From Collinsella sp. (GTDB lineage Bacteria; Actinomycetota; Coriobacteriia; Coriobacteriales; Coriobacteriaceae): a stretch of 47,051 nt of DNA. This document shows positions 39,703-47,051 of the stretch, in pieces (the stretch's first letter is position 1; each line of letters begins with the position of its first letter). Where the stretch lies: NCBI GenBank assembly GCA_019414345.1, contig DXMF01000049.1:1-47051 (forward strand). Reading direction: 5' to 3'. A program made the position numbers and the translations under genes. A model generated the notes under the pieces. The model made no database searches. It was not told where the DNA came from and saw nothing but the letters and a program-made list of their open reading frames with translations.

Positions 39703-41896
39703 ACTCGCTTGGGGTAACGTCCGCCGCGCCGGCCGCGACTACCTCGTCTACCTTTTGACGCTCACCCTGGGTGTCACGGTCTTCTATGCCTTCAATACCG
39801 TCTCGATGCAGGTCGACATTGCCGGAATCGATGAAGAGGGCTTGGCGCAGGTTATGGGCAGCATGCTCGGCGACCTGACGTACTTTTTGGCCGGTGTCAT
39901 GGCCTTTTTGATGGTGTATGCCAATAACTTCATCATGAAACGCCGCAAGAAGGAGTTTGGCCTGTATCAGGTGCTCGGCATGGGGCGCGGACGCGTCGCC
40001 ACGATCATGGCGCTCGAGACGGTGATTGTCTCGGTCGTGGCCTTTGTCGCCGGCATTGTGCTGGGTGTGGGACTCTCCCAGCTCATGACGTTCTTTACGG
40101 CCTCGCTTTTTAAGACACAGATCGCCAATTTCCACTTCTTTTTCTCGGTGCATGCGTTCAATCTGACCCTTGCCTGCATGCTCGTAATGTTTGTGCTTAC
40201 GCTACTGCTGAACCTTCGCGCCGTGCGTCGTACCAAACTCATCGAGCTTATGGGTGCCGAGCGTCGCAACGAGAGCATCAAGACGCGCAACCCCTGGATT
40301 GCGATTGCCATCTTTGCCGTGGGCGTGGTGCTTGTGGGTGTGGCCTATTACCGTCTGCTACGTGATGGGTTCCCGCTAACCGCGACGGACAGCAAGCTGC
40401 AAGAGGCCATGAACCAGTTTGGCATTACGACCGCTATGGTTACCGTGGGCACCTTTGCCCTGTTCTGGGGACTCTCGGGCATGCTCATCAAGCTGCTGCA
40501 GAGCCTGCGCGGCGTGTATTGGCGCGGCCTCAACATGTTTACCGTGCGCCAGCTTGCGGCCAAGGTCAACACGGTGTGCTTTTCGATGGGCGTCATCGCG
40601 ATGCTCCTGTTTTTGGCCATCACCTCGGTGACGTGCGGTATGTCGATTGCCAATGTGATGAACGAAAACCTGGAGCGCTATAACCCTGTTGACGTGTCAC
40701 AGACGTATGTCTATTACACGCCCGATACGCTCGACTACTACAAAGAGTACGTCAATCCGTCTGATGAAGCCGATCGCATGGTGCCGGCCGATACAACGGT
40801 CGATTTGTACCCCGCATGGCACGGCAGGGACAGTTCGGCGGACAACAACGACGAGACCGGCAAGAAGGTCGATATCGCCGATGTTGCCGGTGAGCATGTG
40901 CAGATCGATTCGTATCTGAGTTACCCGTTTGGCAGCTCGAATCCTTCGGTGACCCCAAGTGAGATGTGCAAGATCATGGGCGAAAAGCTTCCCAAGGCGT
41001 TCGGGGGTAGCAATGCCGATACGATGGGTCTGTTTGTGACGCCGGCGAGCCAGTACAACAAACTGCGTCAGATGATGGGTGAGGAGCCGGTGCACATCGG
41101 TCACGACCAGTATCTGCTCACGTGTGATATGGGCGGCGAGCTGGTCGACCTGTACACCAAGTATATGGCTGGTGGCCATGCCCTTACCTTGGGCGGGCAT
41201 ACGCTCAAGCCCGCAACCGATAAGTCGGACGAAGATACGGCGGCCATCGCCAACTCGGCGATGGGCAGTAATCCGGGTACCGTCGTCGTTGCCGACGAGC
41301 TGTTGTCCCAACTTAATCTGCAGCCGTATTCCAGTAGCCTGCTCGTTAACTACAAACAGGGGATGGATACGACCGAGGCAGACGAGAGCATTAAATACAC
41401 TCTGCTCGACGATCTGCTCGTTGACGGCAAGAAGCCGGGGTCGTGGGGAACCTTCATCATACGCTCCGAGATGTACACGCAAGCAGCGCAAATGAACGGT
41501 CTTATTAGCTACCTAGCCATCTACATCGGCTTTGTATTGGTCGTTGCATGCGCGGCGATTCTGTCGATCCAGCAACTCTCCAACGTGGCCGATGGCAGCC
41601 GCAGCTATCGTGTGCTGGCACAGATCGGCTGCGACGACCGCCAGATTCGCCATTCGGTGATGGCGCAGCAAGCGGTATTCTTCCTGTTCCCGCTGGCAGT
41701 GGGCCTAGCGCACTCCTTTGTGGCACTTAAGGTGATCATCGAGCTGGTGAGCATATTCGGAAATATGAGCATCGGCGGCACCGTGGGCCTCACCTGTGCG
41801 ATCTTCCTGGCAGCCTATGGTGGCTACTTCCTGGTGACCTACCTCATGAGCACCGGCATGGTGCGAGCCGCCATCGCCACCCGCTACAGCGAGTAA
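39692..41896 (+). CDS. ABC transporter permease, BceB-type (FtsX fold)
   Basis: The product has 734 residues from the ATG at 39692, which has GAGGG upstream and overlaps the ATPase gene. It begins MLCKLAWGNVRRAGRDYLVYLLTLTLGVTVFYAFN, the usual BceB start with the first membrane helix. Further helix groups lie at about 55-220, 255-315 and 600-730. A large hydrophilic extracellular loop (about 330-590) is the ligand-binding part in this family. YGLYQVLGMGRGR-like text (FGLYQVLGMGRGRVATI) marks the FtsX cytoplasmic loop. The size is somewhat above the 640 to 670 usual for BceB, mainly because of the loop. It acts with the ATPase just upstream. Confidence 0.87.
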   Translation: MLCKLAWGNVRRAGRDYLVYLLTLTLGVTVFYAFNTVSMQVDIAGIDEEGLAQVMGSMLGDLTYFLAGVMAFLMVYANNFIMKRRKKEFGLYQVLGMGRGRVATIMALETVIVSVVAFVAGIVLGVGLSQLMTFFTASLFKTQIANFHFFFSVHAFNLTLACMLVMFVLTLLLNLRAVRRTKLIELMGAERRNESIKTRNPWIAIAIFAVGVVLVGVAYYRLLRDGFPLTATDSKLQEAMNQFGITTAMVTVGTFALFWGLSGMLIKLLQSLRGVYWRGLNMFTVRQLAAKVNTVCFSMGVIAMLLFLAITSVTCGMSIANVMNENLERYNPVDVSQTYVYYTPDTLDYYKEYVNPSDEADRMVPADTTVDLYPAWHGRDSSADNNDETGKKVDIADVAGEHVQIDSYLSYPFGSSNPSVTPSEMCKIMGEKLPKAFGGSNADTMGLFVTPASQYNKLRQMMGEEPVHIGHDQYLLTCDMGGELVDLYTKYMAGGHALTLGGHTLKPATDKSDEDTAAIANSAMGSNPGTVVVADELLSQLNLQPYSSSLLVNYKQGMDTTEADESIKYTLLDDLLVDGKKPGSWGTFIIRSEMYTQAAQMNGLISYLAIYIGFVLVVACAAILSIQQLSNVADGSRSYRVLAQIGCDDRQIRHSVMAQQAVFFLFPLAVGLAHSFVALKVIIELVSIFGNMSIGGTVGLTCAIFLAAYGGYFLVTYLMSTGMVRAAIATRYSE

Positions 41897-41938
41897 CTCA
41901 CCCAGTTTGGAATTATCGTAGGTTGAGCATAAGTCAGT

Positions 41939-42080
41939 GAAAACGCCCCTAAGCGAGCAAGGTGACGTGAAAGAGGAGGGAAGCGTACTTTGGGTACGCG
42001 ACCGACGATTGAACGTCAGATTGCCGCTTAGGGGCGTTTGCAGCGTCGAGCCGTTACGCGGTTTGGCATAACCGCGTAAC
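41939..42080 (+). repeat. Structured element, copy 2 (covarying stems)
   Basis: The outer stem AACGCCCCTAAGCG (41942-41955) pairs perfectly with CGCTTAGGGGCGTT (42025-42038). Inside are the conserved GCAAGGTGACGTGAAA and TTGAACGTCAGATTGCC around a variable hairpin. GCAGCGTCGAGCC and the hairpin GTTACGCGG...CCGCGTAAC (42053-42080) follow. It lies between the permease and the antiporter gene. Copies at 25926-26064 and 45331-45473 have different outer stems that still pair. Confidence 0.82.
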
Positions 42081-42206
42081 TTCATCGTAGAAGCGCGTTT
42101 GCGGGCGGCGGATGCTCGTCTCCTGTCGCCCGCTCACCGAGGCTTGGCAATTGTCTTAATATCTTAAGGGTCTCGATTTGTCCAAGACTGAGCGAAGGAG
42201 CTCATC

Positions 42207-43646
42207 ATGAGCGACGGAAAGAAGAAGCTTTCCTTCTTGACGGTCATTTCGACCATCATCTGCGTCGTCTTCGTTTGCGAGGCCGCCGCTCCCGCTGCTG
42301 CCATTGGCAACCAGCAGTTCTTCTGGTGGATCTTCCTGATCCTGACCTTCCTGCTCCCTTATGGCATGGTCGTTGCCGAGCTCGGCACCACCTATGACGA
42401 CGAGGGCGGCATTTACGACTGGGTACGTGATGGCCTGGGCGACAAGTGGGGCGCCCGCATCTCGTACTACTACTGGGTTAACTACCCGCTGTGGATCGCC
42501 TCGCTGGCTACCATGTTCCCCGACATTCTGGGCATGGTCTTTGGCGTCGAGTTCAATCTGATCGCCAAGTTGGGTATCGATCTTGCCTTTGTGTGGATCG
42601 TCTACCTCATGGGTCGCTCCAAGGCGGCCGACTCCGAGTGGGTCCTGAACGGCGGCGCCATCATCAAGGTTGCCGTTGCCGTTATCGTCGGCGCTTTGGG
42701 TATTTGGTATGCCATGGAGAACGGTTTTGCGAACGACATGTCCGCTACCACCTTCCTGCCCGAGCTCACCAACACCAACGCGCTCGGCTACCTGTCGATC
42801 ATCATCTTTAACTTCATGGGCTTCGAGGTCATCTGCACCATGACCGACGATATGGCCGATCCCGCTCGCGATATCCCCAAGGCTATCATCGTTGGCGGCC
42901 TGTCTATCGCCGTGATCTACCTGTTCGCTGGTTTTGGCATCGGCGCTGCTGTGCCGGCCGATTCCATCGATCCCGACTACGGCATGATCTACGCTGTCCA
43001 GACCATGGTGGGCGACTCCATGATCTTTAAGATCATCTGCATCGCCTTCCTGATCACCCTGTTTGCCAACATGGCTGCTTGGTCCTTTGGTGTCAACTCC
43101 GTTGCTCGCTACGCTGCCGAGCACGGCAACATGCCCAAGGTCTTTGCCTCGATGATCTCGGATGACGATATGCCCAACGGCGCCAACCTGGTCAACGCCA
43201 TCGTTGCCTCCCTGGTGCTGTGCCTGCAGCTGGTTCCCATTGACGCCATCTCCAACGGTGTTTTCTGGATGCTCTTCGGCACCTCCGTCGTCTTTCTGCT
43301 GCTCACTTATATCCCGATGTTCCCGGCGTTCCTCAACCTTCGCAAGAACGACCCGAACCGCGAGCGCATCTTCACGTTCCCGTTTAAGGGTGCCATGATG
43401 AAGGTCATGCTGGCTATTCCCTGCATCGAGCTGATTCTGGCTATCGTTGCAACGCTGATTCCGTTCTCTGTCGATGAGATTGGCGATAAGGTCCCGATGA
43501 TCGTTATCTTCATCGTGCTTTTGCTTATTGGCGAGGTTGTCCGCGTCGTCAGTGCTAAGGGTCGCGAGACCGAGTACAAGGGTCTCACCCCCGAGCTGGC
43601 TGCTCAGCGTCTCGCTGAGGAGGCCGCCGAGGCCGAAGAGGACTAG
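42207..43646 (+). CDS. aguD: APC-family transporter, probable agmatine/putrescine antiporter
   Basis: The 479-residue transporter has about 12 hydrophobic segments and the APC-family start FLTVISTIICVVFVCEAAAPAAAIG, then GGIYDWVRDGLGDKWGARISYYYWVNYPLWIASL and FNFMGFEVICTMTDDMADPARDIPKAI. These are typical of amino acid/polyamine antiporters. AAGGAG precedes the ATG. The next gene is an agmatine deiminase, the usual partner of AguD. Exchange of agmatine for putrescine or carbamoylputrescine is thus the best guess. A glutamate/GABA-type or other amine antiporter would look similar in sequence. Confidence 0.75.
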   Translation: MSDGKKKLSFLTVISTIICVVFVCEAAAPAAAIGNQQFFWWIFLILTFLLPYGMVVAELGTTYDDEGGIYDWVRDGLGDKWGARISYYYWVNYPLWIASLATMFPDILGMVFGVEFNLIAKLGIDLAFVWIVYLMGRSKAADSEWVLNGGAIIKVAVAVIVGALGIWYAMENGFANDMSATTFLPELTNTNALGYLSIIIFNFMGFEVICTMTDDMADPARDIPKAIIVGGLSIAVIYLFAGFGIGAAVPADSIDPDYGMIYAVQTMVGDSMIFKIICIAFLITLFANMAAWSFGVNSVARYAAEHGNMPKVFASMISDDDMPNGANLVNAIVASLVLCLQLVPIDAISNGVFWMLFGTSVVFLLLTYIPMFPAFLNLRKNDPNRERIFTFPFKGAMMKVMLAIPCIELILAIVATLIPFSVDEIGDKVPMIVIFIVLLLIGEVVRVVSAKGRETEYKGLTPELAAQRLAEEAAEAEED

Positions 43647-43649
43647 AGC

Positions 43650-43931
43650 ACCCGGATTCGGGGCTCCAACCCTCCTCGCTACTTGACCATTCCCCGGGGT
43701 GGGTGTGAACGATAGCTCTGGTAACCACCGCCCGCCCCAATCTCTCTTCCGTATCCTTCGTGCGTTTTGTCTCCGCGCGCCAGGTTACGTCGTCGCTTGC
43801 CGGTGCGACTCCGTGAAAACCGGCGCCGGGCGCCCCGACCTTTGCCGGGGAACGGGCGTCCGCCACCTCTTGGTTTTAGGCTGCGGGTAACCCGCCTGCA
43901 GCAAGCGATCGTTCGATTTGGAGGAAATCTT
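43650..43931 (+). promoter_or_regulatory. Structured GC-rich leader before aguA
   Basis: No gene is supported in this 282-bp stretch between aguD and aguA. It contains pairing segments such as CCGGT...ACCGG (about 43799-43822) and CCCCG...CGGGG (about 43834-43850), then GCGGGTAACCCGC near 43885. It ends in an AGGAGG-like site, GGAGGAAATCTT, before the ATG. It may be a folded 5' leader or an aguD terminator with the aguA promoter. I do not recognise a known riboswitch. Confidence 0.35.
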
Positions 43932-45137
43932 ATGCGTACGATCACCGAGTCCGAGTCCACCCCTAAGGCCGACGGCTACTTTATGCCTGCTGAGTTCGCT
44001 CCGCAGGATCGCGTGTGGATGGGCTGGCCCCATCGCACCGATACCTGGGCCCATGGCGCCAAGCCGGCTCAGAAGCAGTATGCCGCCATCGCTCGCGCTA
44101 TTGCCGAGTTCACTCCGGTTACCATATGCGTCAATCAGGCCGACTACGCCAACTGCAAGGCCGTCTTTGAGGAAGACGAGAACGTTACCGTTATCGAGAT
44201 GACCACCGACGACGCTTGGTTCCGCGACACCGCTGCCACTTTTGTTATCAACGGCAAGGGCGATAAGCGCGCCAACCACTGGCACTTCAACGCTTATGGC
44301 GGTCTTGTCGACGGCCTGTACTTCCCGTGGGACAAGGACGAGCAGATCGCCCTTAAGATGGCTGAGCTTTCCGGCTGTCGTCGTTATCGTCCCGATGACA
44401 TGATCCTCGAGGGCGGTTCCATCACCGTCGACGGCGAAGGTACCGTGGTCGTGACCGACCAGTGCCTGCTTTCCCCGGGCCGCACCTGCTCTGCGGTTCT
44501 GGAGGAGGAAGAGGATCCCGAGTCCATCTGGCCCAAGTTCAAGAGGAAGTTCGAGCCCTGGAGCGAGGAACTTCGCGCCTATATGGACGAACACCTCAAG
44601 GATTATCTGGGTGTCGAGAAGGTCATCTGGGTCAAGGAGGGCATCGACCCCGAGGAGACCAACGGTCACATCGATGACGTCGCCACGTTCATCGCTCCGG
44701 GCGTCATGGCCTGCATCTGGACTGACGATCCCGAGTATCCGTTCTACGAGCAGTGCCATGCTGTCTACGAGACCCTTTCCAACGCCGTTGACGCCAAGGG
44801 CCGCAAGATGAAGGTCTACAAGCTCTGCATGCCTGTGAACCCGCTGTTCATGGACCAGGCTTCCTGCGACACCATCGACGCCGACGAGAACGCCGAGCCG
44901 CGCGTTGCCGACGAGCCGCTGATCGCCTCCTACATGAACTACCTGGTCACCAACCACGGCGTTATCGTCCCGCAGTACGGCGACGAGAACGATCAGCTTG
45001 CCGTTGACACGCTCCAGAAGATCTACGACGAGGTCTGGGGCGAGGGCGTCTACAAGTGCGTCGGCGTTCAGTCCGAGCAGGTCGTCTTCGGTGGTGGAAA
45101 TATCCACTGCATTACGCAGCAGGAACCGTCCGCTTAA
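43932..45137 (+). CDS. aguA: Agmatine deiminase
   Basis: The 401-residue enzyme turns agmatine into N-carbamoylputrescine and ammonia. Diagnostic motifs are MPAEFAPQDRVWMGWPHR, TTDDAWFRDTAATFV (Asp/Trp substrate site), ILEGGSITVDGEGT, ETNGHIDDVATFIAPG (catalytic Glu and His) and the nucleophilic Cys near the end in GGGNIHCITQQEP. GGAGGAAATCTT precedes the ATG. With aguD it would give an agmatine uptake and deimination route that produces ammonia. The two further enzymes needed for ATP formation, putrescine carbamoyltransferase and carbamate kinase, are not in the window. Confidence 0.93.
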   Translation: MRTITESESTPKADGYFMPAEFAPQDRVWMGWPHRTDTWAHGAKPAQKQYAAIARAIAEFTPVTICVNQADYANCKAVFEEDENVTVIEMTTDDAWFRDTAATFVINGKGDKRANHWHFNAYGGLVDGLYFPWDKDEQIALKMAELSGCRRYRPDDMILEGGSITVDGEGTVVVTDQCLLSPGRTCSAVLEEEEDPESIWPKFKRKFEPWSEELRAYMDEHLKDYLGVEKVIWVKEGIDPEETNGHIDDVATFIAPGVMACIWTDDPEYPFYEQCHAVYETLSNAVDAKGRKMKVYKLCMPVNPLFMDQASCDTIDADENAEPRVADEPLIASYMNYLVTNHGVIVPQYGDENDQLAVDTLQKIYDEVWGEGVYKCVGVQSEQVVFGGGNIHCITQQEPSA

Positions 45138-45330
45138 TCGTCCGGCTTCCCGAGGCACCCCATCTCGCCGCTCAAACCGTCGCTCGCGTACCAAAGTACG
45201 CTTCGCTCCTCTCTCGCGGCGACCTGGGGCACCTCGGAAACCCAGCCGGTCAAGCGGACCGACGTAGCTAGTTACCGCATTAGTCATTGGTGCCAACCTT
45301 GGCAACAATGCAGGTCGAAAAAACGTCAGC

Positions 45331-45473
45331 GAAAACCCGCCAGAGCGAGCAAGGTGCCTTGAAACGAGGCGGCATCGATCTTTTGATCATGCCGCCGAAG
45401 TTGAAAGGCAGATTGCCGCCCTGGCGGGTTTGCAGCGTCGAGCCGTTACGCGGTTTGGTCAAAACCGCGTAAC
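45331..45473 (+). repeat. Structured element, copy 3 (covarying stems)
   Basis: The outer stem AACCCGCCAG (45334-45343) pairs with CTGGCGGGTT (45421-45430). Conserved blocks are GAGCGAGCAAGGTG and TTGAAAGGCAGATTGCCGCC, with a variable inner hairpin GGCGGCAT...ATGCCGCC. GCAGCGTCGAGCC and the GTTACGCGG...CCGCGTAAC hairpin (45446-45473) follow. The last hairpin touches the aroF stop codon, as copy 1 does at lacC, so it may also terminate aroF. Confidence 0.82.
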
Positions 45474-46504
45474 TAAATACGTTCCGCGATCTCGTGGATG
45501 AGGTAGTCGGTCTTTTCCCAGCCCAGGCACGGATCGGTGATCGACTTGCCAAAGACGCCGCCGTCGACCGGCTGGTTGCCGTCCTCCAGGTAAGACTCGA
45601 TCATAAAGCCCTTGACCAGCTTGGAGATGGACTCGTTGCGGCGGCAGCTGTCGAGCACTTCCTTGCAAATGCGATACTGCTCCAGCGGACGCTTGCCCGA
45701 GTTGTCATGGTTGCAGTCGATGATCGCTGCCGGATTGGCATAGCCGGCGTGCTCGGTATAGCGCTCGGCCAGACGTTCCAGGTGTTCGTAGTGGTAGTTG
45801 GGGTAGGTGCGCCCATCGAGACCGATGTAGCCACGCATAACGGCGTGCGCGAGCGGATTGCCGTCGCACTCGACCTCCCAGTTGCGGAAGATGAAGCTCT
45901 GGTGCGCCTGGGCGGCGTAAATGGAGTTGAGCATAACGGTGGTAGAGCCGGCAGTGGGATTCTTCATGCCGACGGGTACCGAAATGCCGCTCGACACCAG
46001 GCGATGCTCCTGGTTTTCGACCGAGCGTGCGCCCACGGCAACATAGCTCAGCAGGTCAACGAGGTATTGGTAGTTGGACGGGTAGAGCATCTCATCGGCG
46101 GTGAAGAAGCCGGTCTCCTCGATGACGCGCAGGTGCATGTGGCGGATGGCCTTGACGCCCTCGAGCAGGTCGTCGGGAGCCTCGGGGTTGGGGTTGTGCA
46201 GAAGACCCTTGTAGCCGGTGCCCTTGGTGCGCGGCTTATTGGTGTAGACGCGCGGAATGATGATGAGCTTGTCCTTGACCTCTTCGGCGGTCTTGGCCAG
46301 TCGGTTCATATACTCGAGCACCGAATCCTCGCGGTCGGCAGAGCACGGGCCGATGATGAGCACCTTACGTGCGTCCTCGCCGGTAAAGACTTTGGCGACC
46401 TCGGCGTCAAATGCCTGCTTTTTGGCGGTAAGCTCGGCAGAAAGTGGCATTTCCTCGCGGATCTCCATGGGGATCGGCAGCCTGCGTTTGAATTCCATGG
46501 CCAT
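45473..46504 (-). CDS. aroF: 3-deoxy-7-phosphoheptulonate synthase (class I)
   Basis: The 343-residue enzyme joins phosphoenolpyruvate and erythrose-4-phosphate, the first step of the shikimate pathway. Motifs of the AroF/G/H family are visible: LIIGPCSADRED, IPRVYTNKPRTKGTGYKGL, ARSVENQEHRLVSSGISVPVGMKNPTAGS, IIDCNHDNSGK (metal His) and FMIESYLEDGNQP (metal Glu). The length matches class I enzymes. GGAGACC precedes the ATG at 46504. It stands alone. I cannot tell which feedback amino acid it responds to, so the symbol is generic. Its stop codon lies at the edge of structured element copy 3. Confidence 0.92.
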   Translation of the reverse strand: MAMEFKRRLPIPMEIREEMPLSAELTAKKQAFDAEVAKVFTGEDARKVLIIGPCSADREDSVLEYMNRLAKTAEEVKDKLIIIPRVYTNKPRTKGTGYKGLLHNPNPEAPDDLLEGVKAIRHMHLRVIEETGFFTADEMLYPSNYQYLVDLLSYVAVGARSVENQEHRLVSSGISVPVGMKNPTAGSTTVMLNSIYAAQAHQSFIFRNWEVECDGNPLAHAVMRGYIGLDGRTYPNYHYEHLERLAERYTEHAGYANPAAIIDCNHDNSGKRPLEQYRICKEVLDSCRRNESISKLVKGFMIESYLEDGNQPVDGGVFGKSITDPCLGWEKTDYLIHEIAERI

Positions 46505-46725
46505 AGGGGTCTCCTCAATCTATAGAAAGAGCAATAAGCGTATTGTCGAATGCTCGGCATTATCCGCTGTCGCACGCTAAAGTGCAAGCCCTTGTCACCC
46601 CGAAACCTACCAAAAAGGGACAGGTTTATTTTTGGTAGGTTTTATCTGGGTAAACGTCGGCGGATGCCGGGAGGGAGCGGCGCCGCGCGGGACCCTAAGG
46701 CTGTTGTCGGTTCCCTAGGAAATAC
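46505..46725. other. Non-coding region upstream of aroF
   Basis: A promoter for aroF should lie here. I see no gene. A strong hairpin (46603-46645) is present. I see no Trp- or Tyr-rich leader peptide or T-box-like sequence. Confidence 0.4.
46603..46645. terminator. Symmetrical hairpin with GGGACAGG loop
   Basis: AAACCTACCAAAAA (46603-46616) pairs perfectly with TTTTTGGTAGGTTT (46629-46642), with GGGACAGG in the loop. It is analogous to the hairpins at 33293-33335 and 33521-33563. Confidence 0.8.
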
Positions 46726-46962
46726 CCTGTGGGCAAAAAATGCCAAATATGAGTACGGTTGCTATCTTAGTATCATATTGCCTTCGCAAAATAATAGACA
46801 TAACAGCAAAATATGTTCATTAACGCAAACACATATAAGTCCGCTATGGTGTTGTTTGATCAATTTAGGGACGCGTGTAAGCCGTGGGAGCGGCATTTGA
46901 GGCGGTTTTGGCTGTTACTAAAAAGGTAACAGTACTCATATTTGCCCTTTTTTGCCCACGGG
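46726..46962. mobile_element. 237-bp element with 31-bp terminal inverted repeats
   Basis: The left end 46726-46756 (starting CCTGTGGGCAAAAAATGCC and ending ATGAGTAC) is the near-perfect complement of the right end 46932-46962 (starting GTACTCATATTTGCCC). The AT-rich inside has no convincing frame. It contains GTTACTAAAAAGGTAAC, a small palindrome, next to the right end. This has the form of a MITE. It could also be two distant inverted operator sites. Confidence 0.65.
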
Positions 46963-47051
46963 GTCTGGAAAGCGCCGTCAGTGAGGTCTCAGGGAAGGTG
47001 GCGCGCGCAGACGTGGTGTAAGAGCGTCCTGAGGTCCGTCGCTGCAAGTCC

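Noticed and set aside
43650..43931. Known riboswitch before aguA
   Set aside because: I looked for cobalamin, TPP, SAM, guanidine and T-box signatures and found none that hold.
46989..47051. Possible C-terminal end of a minus-strand gene at the right edge
   Set aside because: A frame ending in a TGA at 46989-46991 reads about 20 residues (GLAATDLRTLL...), too short to identify or support.

Overview
The window looks like chromosome of a gut Coriobacteriia actinobacterium, most likely Collinsella or a close relative. This is inferred from the roughly 60% GC coding sequence, the strong AGGAGG-type ribosome binding sites, the strictly saccharolytic, PTS-rich gene content, and an anaerobe's A-type flavoprotein. 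I could run no database search, so the genus is an inference. I see no rRNA, tRNA or CRISPR array.

Layout. Positions 1-2060 are a small island: two IS110-family transposase remnants in the same orientation flank a low-GC secreted protein gene and a tiny membrane protein gene. Positions 2134-36000 are one large galactoside-utilisation region. It holds galM with a divergent DeoR-type regulator (LacR-like) and an AlbA/Schlafen-type ATPase. Three lacE/lacG modules follow (PTS EIICB plus family 1 phospho-beta-galactosidase), each with its own LacI-family repressor. Then come one lacF (EIIA), lacA-lacB-lacX-lacC, an inserted AAA/DUF4143 ATPase, galK-galT with a fourth LacI, an A-type flavoprotein, a second DeoR regulator and a class II aldolase. 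Positions 35570-39000 are mixed: palindromic repeats, a truncated HAD phosphatase, an AraC regulator, a small ORF and a Nudix-Vsr fusion. Positions 38917-47051 carry a BceAB-type ABC transporter, an agmatine antiporter/agmatine deiminase pair, a DAHP synthase and a small inverted-repeat element.

How it works together. The three EIICB proteins would import and phosphorylate different beta-galactosides using the single EIIA. The three LacG enzymes would cleave the phosphorylated sugars. The galactose-6-phosphate would pass through LacAB, LacC and the class II aldolase (tagatose-6-phosphate pathway). Free galactose would go through GalM, GalK and GalT (Leloir route; no galE in the window). Each LacI gene has its own operator series in the neighbouring promoter region, and the four series share one backbone but differ in the half-site core. 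Two further motifs recur across these promoters and may tie the modules to common regulators.

Non-coding structure is unusually rich. There are four arrays of long palindromes with an 80-bp period, three copies of a structured element about 140 nt long whose stems differ in sequence but keep pairing, a nine-copy half-site array before the AlbA-type gene, a 33-bp tandem repeat before the AAA ATPase, and a 237-bp element with 31-bp terminal inverted repeats.
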